46,470 nt of DNA, taken from contig JAJDDT010000111.1 of assembly GCA_029260165.1 (NCBI GenBank), positions 1 through 46,470 on the forward strand, given 5' to 3'. The translations under genes and the position numbers were made by a program. This DNA comes from Phycisphaerae bacterium (lineage in GTDB: Bacteria > Planctomycetota > Phycisphaerae > UBA1845). Shown here piece after piece: positions 18,248 to 26,597 of the stretch (position 1 is its first letter; each line of letters starts with the position of its first letter). A model generated the notes under the pieces. The model had not been told where the DNA came from. It did not search any database and saw nothing but the letters and a program-made list of their open reading frames with translations.

Positions 18248-19048
18248 ATGAAACCCCACCCCAAACCGACCAACGCATTCACCCTCATCGAGCTGCTGAC
18301 CGTCGTCGCCATTATCTCCCTGCTGATTTCCATTCTCATGCCCTCCCTGTCCCGCGCACGAGATCAAGCCAAGGGTGTCCACTGTCTCGCCCGAATGAAG
18401 GATTTCGGCACGGGGTTGGCCTCTTACGAAAACGTCAACGGCGACCTGCTACCCCCGCCGCTATGGAATCCCGCCCCCGAAGAAGAACCCGAACTTGTCT
18501 ATGGCTGGACCGAAACGCTGTTCTCCTACGTCTGGAAGGACCGGGTCAGTCGCCCTTCCGACCCAACCCGCCCACACCTGCCCGTCCAGCGAAACGTCCA
18601 TCCCGATCGCTACGAAAATTATTTCCTCTGCAAAGCAAGCGCCGCCAGAGGCATGCACAGCGGGCACTACCGCGTCTATCTACCGTCGTGGTTGATGGGA
18701 CACGCACGCCTCGACGCAGAAGAACGTTACGACATCGCAAACACCACACTGAACCCGTGGATCGCCGGTTCCCGATCAGCCATCCCACCGCGAATGCCGA
18801 TCATCGGTGACGCCAACGAACAATCCGAGCAGACCTGCACAAGCTACATCAACGCAGGCGAAGCCAACACCGCCGGAACCGCAGGCTACAACGGAAATCG
18901 ATTCAGCGATCGTCACTACGGTGGTACGAACTATCTGTTCCAGGACATGCACGCCGAGTGGCGACGCAGCAATTTCCGCGAACGCCTGTCCACCGATGTC
19001 GACCTGAACGGCATCGAGGACGTCATCATCGACGACGCAAGCCGATAA
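18248..19048 (+). CDS. type II secretion-like pseudopilin (prepilin N-terminus, DUF1559-like end)
   Basis: 266 residues. The N-terminus KPTNAFTLIELLTVVAIISLLISILMPSL is a prepilin leader with cleavage expected before Phe, Glu at +5 of the mature chain and a long hydrophobic helix, as in type IV pilins and pseudopilins. The rest is a globular extracytoplasmic domain with NVNGDLLPP. Near the C-terminus is a degenerate form of the H-x9-DG motif found in the planctomycete DUF1559 family: His, nine residues, then Asp-Met instead of Asp-Gly (RHYGGTNYLFQDMHAEW). Members of this family are very numerous in planctomycetes and their exact role is unknown. The position after the glycosidase-like gene suggests the two may be coexpressed. 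Confidence 0.85.
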   Translation: MKPHPKPTNAFTLIELLTVVAIISLLISILMPSLSRARDQAKGVHCLARMKDFGTGLASYENVNGDLLPPPLWNPAPEEEPELVYGWTETLFSYVWKDRVSRPSDPTRPHLPVQRNVHPDRYENYFLCKASAARGMHSGHYRVYLPSWLMGHARLDAEERYDIANTTLNPWIAGSRSAIPPRMPIIGDANEQSEQTCTSYINAGEANTAGTAGYNGNRFSDRHYGGTNYLFQDMHAEWRRSNFRERLSTDVDLNGIEDVIIDDASR

Positions 19049-19074
19049 CGAATGCTCAAGCCAATACAGCGTCA

Positions 19075-19170
19075 CCTCTCGTGGGTGACGAGAGGGCAGG
19101 ACAAAACCTGGCTGAGTCGTGATTCAATGAGGCAGGAATCAATCATGGATACCCCGGTCGCACCGGGGTC
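19075..19170 (+). promoter_or_regulatory. two perfect hairpins in the leader between pseudopilin and ferritin
   Basis: CCTCTCGT/ACGAGAGG (19075-19095, five-base loop) and CCCCGGT/ACCGGGG (19154-19170, three-base loop) precede the ferritin start at 19235. Neither is followed by a T-run, so they are not ordinary intrinsic terminators. They could end the upstream transcript in a factor-dependent way or regulate ferritin. No Fur box was recognised. Confidence 0.4.
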
Positions 19171-19234
19171 GACAACGTCCCGATCGGTCGCGATAATCTG
19201 CGGGTCAACAAAGGGCAAAAGGGAGTCAAACCAC

Positions 19235-19738
19235 ATGACCACGCTTATTTCGTCGAAAATGAACAAGGGCCTCTCGGATCAGATCACCAACGAGTTCCAC
19301 GCCGCTCATCTCTACCTCGCGATGTCCTGCGTTCTTCAGGACATGGGTTTGAAGATGCTCTCGAAATGGTTCACGCACCACGCCGACGAGGAGCGAGCAC
19401 ACGGGATGAAAATCCTCACCTACATCCAGGACGTCGGCGGAACCGTCACGCTTGGCACGATCGAAAAACCGAAGGCCAAGTACCCGTCCGCGGAATCGAT
19501 CCTCAAGGCTGCCCTCGCACACGAACTTCTCGTGACCGACCAGATCAACAAACTCATGGCCACGGCGATCAGTATGAAGGACTACGCCACCCAGAGCTTC
19601 CTGCAATGGTTTGTTGACGAGCAGGTGGAAGAGGTCGCGATCGTCAGCGAGGTGTTGGATCTGGTGAGATTGGCAGGGCCGAAGAATATGCTGCAGGTGG
19701 AATCGCGTGTGGGCAAACTGCTGGCCGCGGAGGGGTGA
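19235..19738 (+). CDS. ftnA: bacterial non-haem ferritin
   Basis: 167 residues, the usual ferritin length, from the ATG at 19235 with GGGAG nine bases upstream. The frame is open further back but that extension has no domain. The four-helix bundle keeps the ferroxidase ligands in the expected spacing: Glu20 (TNEFHAAHLYLAM), Tyr27, Glu53 and His56 (DEERAHG), Glu97 (AHELLVT), and Gln130/Glu133 (WFVDEQVEEVA). It should oxidise Fe(II) and store iron as a mineral in a 24-subunit cytoplasmic shell. The closest pattern is E. coli FtnA rather than bacterioferritin, as no haem-binding Met is evident at the dimer interface. It appears to be a single gene with a roughly 185-base hairpin-containing leader. 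Confidence 0.95.
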   Translation: MTTLISSKMNKGLSDQITNEFHAAHLYLAMSCVLQDMGLKMLSKWFTHHADEERAHGMKILTYIQDVGGTVTLGTIEKPKAKYPSAESILKAALAHELLVTDQINKLMATAISMKDYATQSFLQWFVDEQVEEVAIVSEVLDLVRLAGPKNMLQVESRVGKLLAAEG

Positions 19739-19984
19739 CGGAACACACTATCGGACCTGCGTTTCAGCCAGTCTGTCCAAAAACCGTCCCCAGCGCACGG
19801 ATCACACCAAACGGGGCCATATTCCGCGTCGGTGCTTGTATGCGCGTGTGCGCTTGGCTAGGATGAGTCCGGGAGAGCCGATCCGGCAATTGTCATGCCT
19901 GCGGGTCGGAAACTGAGAGCGAACAATCGGATAGAATCGCCGCGCGGATGACGTGCGCCGGCGATCGTGTACAAGGAGATTCAC

Positions 19985-20701
19985 ATGCGTTTTCGGACAC
20001 TCTCTACATCCCGCGTTCTCATGGCATCGCTGATTGTCGGCGTTGTTGGTGCGACCACGTTTGCCGGGGACAACGTTCTCTACGAGCAGTTGCCATCGGG
20101 CGACCCATTCGCAAACGCATCCAGCCAGGACTTCCCGGACGCGACGGACTTTTCCATCGTCGCAGCCGACGATTTCAACGTTCCGGCTGGTCCCGGATGG
20201 AGCATCCAGTCGCTTTCCTCATCGTTCACCACGGGCAACGGCAGCGGTGTCGACCCGATCGACGTGCGCTGGATTCTTTTCGAAGACGATAACGGGCAAC
20301 CTGGGGCTGAATTGCTCAACACGCTGGGCGGTACGTTTGACACTGCCTCCGGGCTGGCTGGTATCGATCTGGCTGCGACCATCGATCTGGGGCCGGGGGA
20401 TTACTGGCTCGCGTCGCAGATCGTCGGCGAAATCGGGATTTTCGGGCAGGAGTTTCAGCTCGGTTCGGATGACGGAAGCGGTTCTGCCAATTTTCAATGG
20501 CTTAACCCGGGAGGAGCTGCGGGTTTGCCGGCTGGTTGGGTCGATGCGAACAACACGCTTGATGCTGATACGGGGCTGCCACTTTCGGACGTGCAGAATC
20601 TCGCGTTCGGCATCTTTGGTGCTGAGGTTCCCGAACCCGCCACGATCGCTCTGTTGGGCTTTGCGATGGTCGCCGTTGGAAGACGCCACAGGACATCCTG
20701 A
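19985..20701 (+). CDS. PEP-CTERM sorting-domain protein
   Basis: 238 residues from the ATG at 19985, chosen because AAGGAG (19973-19978) lies six bases upstream; a GTG six codons earlier overlaps that site. The signal peptide (SRVLMASLIVGVVGATTFAG) is followed by a beta-rich domain with LYEQLPSGDPFANASS and AADDFNVPAGPGWSIQSL, a pattern common in exported proteins of unknown function. The C-terminus carries VPEPATIALLGFAMVAVGRRH, the PEP-CTERM exosortase signal. It shares only this tail with the PEP-CTERM protein at 12930-13481. The bidirectional terminator downstream separates it from the converging LVIVD gene. Confidence 0.9.
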   Translation: MRFRTLSTSRVLMASLIVGVVGATTFAGDNVLYEQLPSGDPFANASSQDFPDATDFSIVAADDFNVPAGPGWSIQSLSSSFTTGNGSGVDPIDVRWILFEDDNGQPGAELLNTLGGTFDTASGLAGIDLAATIDLGPGDYWLASQIVGEIGIFGQEFQLGSDDGSGSANFQWLNPGGAAGLPAGWVDANNTLDADTGLPLSDVQNLAFGIFGAEVPEPATIALLGFAMVAVGRRHRTS

Positions 20702-20729
20702 CATTTGAACAAAATCGAGTTCGTTCCCG

Positions 20730-20764
20730 AAAAAAACGCCACTCTCGCCGTGTGGTGTTTTTTT
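20730..20764. terminator. bidirectional intrinsic terminator
   Basis: AACGCCAC pairs with GTGGTGTT (one G-T wobble) around a nine-base loop. A-run flanks the stem on the left and T-run on the right, so a U-tract follows the hairpin on both strands. It lies between the converging genes ending at 20701 (plus) and 20876 (minus) and can serve both. Confidence 0.85.
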
Positions 20765-20875
20765 CATGCGCAGGACCATTGCGAGACGAACCGTCCACTG
20801 CTTCGTGACGGATGGTTTGAGCGATTGTCACCCTCATCACAGACGGGGTATCGCGACCGCAGATCAGGCACGCCT

Positions 20876-22705
20876 CTATTCTTCAAACTTCCTTTGCAAT
20901 TCGGCGAAGTCGTTGAAATCGACGTCGTTGTCACCGTCGAAGTCGAAGACATCGCAGTCATTTTCGGTGTACGCGGTTCCGGGTGACGATTGGCAGATCA
21001 GGAAGGCGTCGAAATCGGGGAGGTTGACGATGGCGTTTCCGTCGAAGTCTCCGGATCCTGGGATGTGGACGTCGAAAATCCAGAAGTGCGTCTCCTTGTC
21101 GCTGACCATGACACGATCCCGTCCGTTGAAGGGATAAACGCCCCACGCGCCTTTGAAGCCTTGCTGGTCTGGTGAGGCGTCGGTGGTGTCGTATCGGCCC
21201 ACGAGCTTGAGTGATTTTGTTTCGGGAACGATATCGAAGACCAACATGCCTGCGTTGTACCAGGAGACGTAAAGCCTTCTGCCAACGATGTAGGTGTTGT
21301 GCGAACTGACGGCGTCTGAGGTCGGGATGGAGTAGGTGTAGGTGTGTGTGATGTGGGTGCCGTGGTTGTTGTCATCGACGGCGTAAAGTTTGATGGGACC
21401 TCCGTTGTTTCGTTCCTCACCGGTGACGATCCATTTTCCGTCTTCGGTGGCCCATGCGGCGTGCGTGTTGTCGCCGGGTGCCCAGTTGAGGCGTAAGGGA
21501 GGTTCAAATTCCGGGAATCGTACGTCGTAGACCCATATGCCGCTTTCCCATGCGCTGAGGTAGGCTCTGCCATTGACGATGGAGACGTCGTGGACGAAGT
21601 GGTTTCCGATGCCCTCGACGATCCACTTTGCGTCGGTGATCACGTCCGGTGGGTTGTCGGGGTCGTAGTCAGTGAGGTCAATGACGGCGACGGTCGGCGT
21701 GAAGCTGTTGACCATGTAGAGGAAACCATTGTCATAAAAAAGATTGTGGACGTTGTTGTAGTTGAGAATCTGGATACCGGTGAGTTTTTGTGGGTTGGCG
21801 GGATCGCGTACGTCGACGATTTGTGCGCCGTCGAATCCGCCACGGTCGAGACCGACGAACATCAAGCCGTCGTGGACCTTGACGTCGAGTGCGAGAGCGT
21901 CGTCGTCGGGCGGTGGAACAACGTAGGTGGCGACATGGACGGGGTTGGCGGGGTTGTTGACGTCGAGGATGTCGACGGACGCCCCGAGTCGGTTGCCGAG
22001 GTAAACGTAGCCTCGATCGTCCGCCCATATGTCAGCCGTCTGGTGGTCTTTGGGTTGGTCGTTCCATTGGCTGACGAGTTCGATTTCGTTTGCGAAACCG
22101 ACTGGTGCGGGGTCGACGGGGTCTTCCAGTTCCTCGGCGGTGAGCATGGCTTTGTAGCTGGCGCCGCAGGTTGCGAAATCCGAGGTGGCTGAGGGTGCGA
22201 GGAAGAGCCAGTATGTACCGGGTTGGACGGGTTCGGAGATGACGGCTTGTCGGAGTTCGCCGTTGCCTCTTGCCTCGCGTGCGCCGTGGACGGGTGGCCC
22301 CATGTTGCAGGGGATGTTGCCGTTGAAGATGGCGGCTTCGACGGGGAACTGTGCTTCGACGGTCCATGTGATGATCATGGGGTGATCGATTTCGATGACG
22401 AACCAGTCGGAATCACGGAAAACATCGTTGCCTTTGAAGACGCCGCTTTTGCCGCAAACAACCTTGTTGAATTCGATGGGGGAGAATTCCTCGACGGCTC
22501 CTTCGCATCCACCGTTGAAGAAATCGACGTAGGAGCTGTTGCAGACGGGTTCGCCTTCCATGACCTCACAGGCACCGAGCGGGTTTTCGGGCGGACCGGG
22601 GTCCGGTGCGGGCGGATCGACGGGGTGAGCGGAGAGGAAAGAGGCCCATGCAAAAACGCCTGCTACCGCAACGGTTGTATTGAAGATTTTTTTTCGGATC
22701 AACAT
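20876..22705 (-). CDS. secreted LVIVD-repeat propeller protein with C-terminal dockerin
   Basis: 609 residues. The ATG at 22705 follows AGGAG at nine bases. A signal peptide (TVAVAGVFAWASFLSAHP) precedes a cysteine-bearing N-terminal beta domain (about 40-200; GACEVMEGEPVCN, SDWFVIEI, QPGTYWLFLAP) that looks like a pre-peptidase/MXAN-type domain. Residues 210-540 contain repeated LVIVD-type blades (GASVDILDVNNPANP, AQIVDVRDPANPQKL, GIWVYDVRFP, GMLVFDIVPE), expected to form a beta-propeller, often in calcium-dependent surface proteins. The C-terminus has two dockerin-type loops, GDFDGNAIVNLPDFDAF and DFDGDNDVDFNDFAEL. No enzyme active site is apparent. A DUF547 gene follows upstream on the same strand at a distance of 132 bases. 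Confidence 0.85.
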   Translation of the reverse strand: MLIRKKIFNTTVAVAGVFAWASFLSAHPVDPPAPDPGPPENPLGACEVMEGEPVCNSSYVDFFNGGCEGAVEEFSPIEFNKVVCGKSGVFKGNDVFRDSDWFVIEIDHPMIITWTVEAQFPVEAAIFNGNIPCNMGPPVHGAREARGNGELRQAVISEPVQPGTYWLFLAPSATSDFATCGASYKAMLTAEELEDPVDPAPVGFANEIELVSQWNDQPKDHQTADIWADDRGYVYLGNRLGASVDILDVNNPANPVHVATYVVPPPDDDALALDVKVHDGLMFVGLDRGGFDGAQIVDVRDPANPQKLTGIQILNYNNVHNLFYDNGFLYMVNSFTPTVAVIDLTDYDPDNPPDVITDAKWIVEGIGNHFVHDVSIVNGRAYLSAWESGIWVYDVRFPEFEPPLRLNWAPGDNTHAAWATEDGKWIVTGEERNNGGPIKLYAVDDNNHGTHITHTYTYSIPTSDAVSSHNTYIVGRRLYVSWYNAGMLVFDIVPETKSLKLVGRYDTTDASPDQQGFKGAWGVYPFNGRDRVMVSDKETHFWIFDVHIPGSGDFDGNAIVNLPDFDAFLICQSSPGTAYTENDCDVFDFDGDNDVDFNDFAELQRKFEE

Positions 22706-22837
22706 GATTTGGTGCTCCTGAAGTCGGTTGACCTGTCGGTGACCGCGAGAACCTCACATGCATCAGGATAGCAAATCGGAAATCGAAATGAAAGGGCGAG
22801 GTGTCGTCCGGAAATGGAGAATCGCCCTGTTCCGAGG

Positions 22838-23572
22838 CTATTTCGCACTGTTGAGTGCCCACGAGTAGTCCTGGAACGAGACGGCCAATCGGCTGACGTC
22901 GCGGTCGGTGTAACTATTGATGTATTTGGGGAGGTTTCCGCTGCCGCCGAAATCGTCAGCGTACCACTCGAAAAGTTTGGAGAGGACGAGTTTTTTGGAC
23001 TTGGTGTTGATGGTGTTGCGGAATGTGTCGTTGATGAATCGGCGCATTTGTCGGGTGAGGGTCTGGTCGAGATCGGCGGTGGTGTAGGCGTGGTCGAGCA
23101 GCGGCGGGCAGGAGATGGCAGCACAATTGAGGGCCGCGTGAATGCGGGGATCCTTGAATTCTGGGCGGATGATGTTGTTTTCGAGGTGGTTGAGCGAGTG
23201 TTTTTGGCCGTTGATGCGGGCGATGTCGTCCTTGAATATCTTGAAGTCGTTTTCTGAGACGGAGTAACCGGGTTTGTTGCGGTTGATCACAGCGTTGATG
23301 ACGGTGGCGTTGTAGAGGTTGATATAGAAGGCGAGTTGTTCATTGCGGGGCAGGGGTTCGGGGTTGATCGTGGCGAGTTGGTTGAGGTAGGCGGTCAATT
23401 CGGGCAGATGGTTCCTCTTGATATTGGGGTAGTCAACGCGTTCGTTGCGGACATTCGTGCGGAGAATCCTGTCGAATGTGCTATGGTCGACTCCTGATTG
23501 ACCTGCGCACGATTCGACATTTGCAAAGCAGGAAATGAAGAACGTGGTGGCGAGGATAAACATGGCGTTCAT
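22838..23572 (-). CDS. DUF547-domain secreted protein
   Basis: 244 residues with an N-terminal signal peptide (MFILATTFFISCFAN). The rest matches DUF547 (PF04784). Diagnostic stretches are NEQLAFYINLYNATVI, RIHAALNCAAISCPPL with its paired cysteines, and KLVLSKLFEWYADDFGG. The family has a papain/transglutaminase-like core in several structural predictions, but no reaction has been established, so no function is assigned. It is divergent from the POT transporter gene (about 220 bases between the starts). It may be cotranscribed with the LVIVD protein downstream, although the 132-base gap leaves that open. Confidence 0.9.
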   Translation of the reverse strand: MNAMFILATTFFISCFANVESCAGQSGVDHSTFDRILRTNVRNERVDYPNIKRNHLPELTAYLNQLATINPEPLPRNEQLAFYINLYNATVINAVINRNKPGYSVSENDFKIFKDDIARINGQKHSLNHLENNIIRPEFKDPRIHAALNCAAISCPPLLDHAYTTADLDQTLTRQMRRFINDTFRNTINTKSKKLVLSKLFEWYADDFGGSGNLPKYINSYTDRDVSRLAVSFQDYSWALNSAK

Positions 23573-23794
23573 GGTTGGTCCGTTTCCTTGTTTTCGTTTT
23601 GGCGACTGCCGCAGGTTAGTCGATCGGTTTTCCGTGTGCGAGGGTTTTTCGGGTTCACCCTGGAAATTGCCGGGCCAGTCTGTAGTATCAGCCTACATTG
23701 TTCCCGCGCTGCGGATGTCCGAAGTCGTCGGACTTGTGCAACGCGGGACTGAACAGCCCGAACGAGTCGCCTCAAGGAAGGACGAACCTGTCTG

Positions 23795-25474
23795 ATGAGT
23801 GAACCCGCACCGCCCGCAGATAATCCCCGCGCCGCAGGATTGGGTAGTTTTCCGTTTGCGTTCTGGATGCTCAACATCATGGAGATGTGGGAGCGGTTGG
23901 CGTATTACGGGATGCGCGTGGTGGTTCCGATTTACATCATGCAGGCGGACGAACCTGGGGGATTGCATTTTACACCTGCGGAGAAAGGCACGATTTACGC
24001 CGGCTGGGCGGTGATGCAGTCGTTGTTGCCGATTTTCACCGGTGGTTACGCGGACCGCTACGGATACAAGCTGACGATTTTCGTATCGATCACGATTAAA
24101 ATCATCGGTTATGTTCTGATGGCCACGCAAACGACGTACACCGGATTCTTCATCGGTGCGCTGACGCTTGCGGCTGGGACGGCGATTTTCAAGCCCGGGA
24201 TTCAGGGGACGATCGCGCAAACATTGCACAAGGAGAATTCATCGTTGGGGTGGTCGCTGTTTTATCAATTGGTCAACATTGGCGCGTTTGTCGGTCCGTT
24301 CCTGGCGCACACGTTGAAGGGGTACAGTTGGCCTTCGGTATTCTACGGATGTGCGGTCATTGTGTCGTTAAACTACCTGATGTTGCTTACCTACAAGGAC
24401 TATTCGTCGGGGTCGGATACGTCGCATGGTTTTGCGAAAGTCTTCGGTGTGACCATTGCGAACATCTGGCCTTTCTGGTTCGTTGGTGGTCGGATTTGGC
24501 CGACGAGTTTTGCGTTGGGAGCGGTGCTGTCTGCCGGTGCTTTGGTTGTGCAGTGGAGTCCCTGGGTGGACAGCCATTCGGCGTACTGGTTGATTTTTGT
24601 TTTGGGTCTGATCCTGATGACGTGGTTGCGCGGCGGCCAATTTCAGTGGCAACTTAGGTTGCCCGCGCTGATTCTGATCTTGGCGGGCTTCTGGATGATG
24701 ATGTATCAGATTTGGGATCTTCATCCGAATTTCATCGTCGATTGGGTGGACAGCAGGAGCGTGGTCGGGTTTCTCGATAACTTTCCAGCGTGGTTTCGCG
24801 ATCGATTTGTAGAATCGACGGATCGAGGTGTGCAGATTTCGCAGGAGCACCTGCTCAATATCAACGCGTTTATGGTGATGTTGTTCGTTTCGATCGTGGG
24901 ATACGGTGTCGCGAAAATACGGCGATTGACTTGCATGTTGGCCGGGATGATCTGTGCAACGATGGGTGTCTTCGTGGCTGGTTGGACGACGTCGGCTTTT
25001 CTGTTTGCGTTCGGACTCATGTTTTTCTCCTTCGGTGAGATGCTGACGGGCCCCAAGAAGAATGAATATTTTGCGCTGATTGCACCTGAGGGAAAGAAGG
25101 GCCTTTATCTCGGGTATGTAAATCTTCCCATTGCGTTGGGGCAGGGAATTGGCGCGGTGCTTGCGGGGTGGGCGTACGGAAACTTTGGTGAGAAAGCGGT
25201 TCTTGCGCAAAAATACATAGCCGAACATCTGAGGGGGGAATGGAATGGCGACATGAAGAGTTTGGCGGAGGCCGCGGGCGTGGGACGCTCGGGGTCGTTT
25301 GTGGATCTTCAACAGCGGTTGGGCGTTGATGCCATTCAAGCGACCGAACTCCTTTGGGAAACCTACCAACCGCACCAGGTATGGTATCCGTTCATTGGTG
25401 TTGGGGTTGTGTCTGCGATTGCGTTGTTTGTGTTTGGTCGGATGGCGCGGGGTTGGGCGGATATGGATGTTTGA
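23795..25474 (+). CDS. POT/PTR2-family proton-coupled peptide transporter
   Basis: 559 residues, major facilitator superfamily. The first helix carries the POT signature ExxER (Glu30-Met-Trp-Glu33-Arg34, followed by LAYYGMR), which couples proton movement. Helix 5 has FYQLVNIGAFVGP, corresponding to the FYxxINxG motif. About twelve to fourteen hydrophobic helices can be counted. The family imports di- and tripeptides using the proton gradient in the inner membrane. A hydrophilic insert of about 45 residues near the C-terminus (EHLRGEWNGDMKSLAEAAG to WETYQPHQ) before the last helix is longer than in typical bacterial members. AAGGA lies upstream of the ATG. It fits with the M32 and M19 peptidases nearby as part of peptide use, though they are not in one operon. 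Confidence 0.92.
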   Translation: MSEPAPPADNPRAAGLGSFPFAFWMLNIMEMWERLAYYGMRVVVPIYIMQADEPGGLHFTPAEKGTIYAGWAVMQSLLPIFTGGYADRYGYKLTIFVSITIKIIGYVLMATQTTYTGFFIGALTLAAGTAIFKPGIQGTIAQTLHKENSSLGWSLFYQLVNIGAFVGPFLAHTLKGYSWPSVFYGCAVIVSLNYLMLLTYKDYSSGSDTSHGFAKVFGVTIANIWPFWFVGGRIWPTSFALGAVLSAGALVVQWSPWVDSHSAYWLIFVLGLILMTWLRGGQFQWQLRLPALILILAGFWMMMYQIWDLHPNFIVDWVDSRSVVGFLDNFPAWFRDRFVESTDRGVQISQEHLLNINAFMVMLFVSIVGYGVAKIRRLTCMLAGMICATMGVFVAGWTTSAFLFAFGLMFFSFGEMLTGPKKNEYFALIAPEGKKGLYLGYVNLPIALGQGIGAVLAGWAYGNFGEKAVLAQKYIAEHLRGEWNGDMKSLAEAAGVGRSGSFVDLQQRLGVDAIQATELLWETYQPHQVWYPFIGVGVVSAIALFVFGRMARGWADMDV

Positions 25475-25520
25475 CGGGGTGCGGTTGGATTCGATCGTCG
25501 TCGGGCCGGCGCGATGGCGG

Positions 25521-26456
25521 TCAGGCTGACTCGACGAGTTGGCGGCGTTGTTTTTCGATGGTGGCGGCTTGTTCGCGTAATTCGTCGCGTTTGTCGTCGA
25601 GGGCATTGAGAACGGTTCGGATTTCATTTTCGATCGTGTGGGTGGCGCTGTGGTCGTCGACGACGGTATGAATCCAGTGGTCGTGCAGTTCGATGATGAG
25701 CGGTTCGAGAATCGGGGCTTTTTCGGCGACTTCCTGGTCGTTGGGGGAGTTGGCTGAGAGATCGAGTTCGATGATGTGTTGGCGTAGTTCCTCGATGCCT
25801 TCGCGCGCGCGGACGACGAGGGGGTTGGCTGCTTTTTGCTGGGCGACGTTGTAGACGAGTCCGAGGCCCATGGTGCTTCGAACGTTGAGTTTCTTCTTGC
25901 GGGCGCGGCTGACGGCTCGGTTCAGGGAGCTGAGGCGATTGAGTACGTCTTCGCCCGTTTCGAGGCAGCGATCGAGGATGCGGAGTTGGTGTCCGGCGTG
26001 GTCGAGGGTATCGACGATCGTTTTGAGTCTGGTGGCGGTCTCGTCGGTACGTTCCAGCAATTCCTGTTGTTTTTCGAGGAGAAGTTGATCGTATTGGTTC
26101 CTGGTATCGGCGGCCTGGTCGGCGAGCTGCGAGAGTTGTTCGAACCTGGATTGTAGTTTGACAATGGTGCGCGCATGCTCGTTGAATTCCTGCCGGGCGA
26201 GTTGGAGGTGTTCTACGGCTTGTTCTAATTTTTCGGATTTGGTGCCCGTGAGCGTGCAAATCAGACTGGTGACGGACAATGAGTTGAGCGCCTTGATTTC
26301 GGCGTCGAGTTGCTGGATGGCCAACTCGGTGTAGTGCATCTTATAGGTTTGTTGTTTGAGTTCGTCTTCAGTCTGGACGGACTTGCGCTGGGCGGAGCGC
26401 TGTTGTTCGTCACGTTTCTTGGCTCCGATAAGTTGTTCGTCGATGTTCGCGCTCAT
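25521..26456 (-). CDS. cytoplasmic coiled-coil protein of unknown function
   Basis: 311 residues from the ATG at 26456 (GGGAG eight bases upstream); a GTG three codons earlier is possible. There is no signal peptide or clear membrane segment. Long heptad-rich stretches cover about residues 1-60 (KKRDEQQRSAQRKSVQTEDEL), 75-180 (KLEQAVEHLQLARQEF, LLEKQQELLERTDE) and the C-terminal 30 residues (DDKRDELREQAATIEKQRRQLVE). A short hydrophobic patch, SLSVTSLICTLTG, near residue 62 breaks the coil. No known family was recognised. It is the last gene of the seven-gene minus-strand run, 141 bases after the lipoprotein gene, and so may be a separate transcript. Confidence 0.75.
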   Translation of the reverse strand: MSANIDEQLIGAKKRDEQQRSAQRKSVQTEDELKQQTYKMHYTELAIQQLDAEIKALNSLSVTSLICTLTGTKSEKLEQAVEHLQLARQEFNEHARTIVKLQSRFEQLSQLADQAADTRNQYDQLLLEKQQELLERTDETATRLKTIVDTLDHAGHQLRILDRCLETGEDVLNRLSSLNRAVSRARKKKLNVRSTMGLGLVYNVAQQKAANPLVVRAREGIEELRQHIIELDLSANSPNDQEVAEKAPILEPLIIELHDHWIHTVVDDHSATHTIENEIRTVLNALDDKRDELREQAATIEKQRRQLVESA

Positions 26457-26597
26457 GGTCTCCACTCCCGGGCGTACTCCCCTGTGACAGACGTCGGCAG
26501 GCGAGGGAGGTGTCTTTATATGGCGGGTCGAGTGGGCGGCGTGTGAGATGGTGGTGTTTGATGGCGAGGGAAACTATCGGAGCACGACGTGGGTTTG

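Noticed and set aside
19075-19095. intrinsic terminator after the pseudopilin gene
   Set aside because: The hairpin is perfect but has no T-run after it.
19052-19234. 61-residue extension of ferritin
   Set aside because: The extra residues have no ferritin homology and contain two hairpins; the ATG at 19235 has GGGAG at nine bases.
24368-25627. 419-residue minus-strand frame opposite the POT transporter
   Set aside because: Composition is Arg/His/Pro-rich shadow coding; the opposite strand has clear POT motifs and membrane helices.
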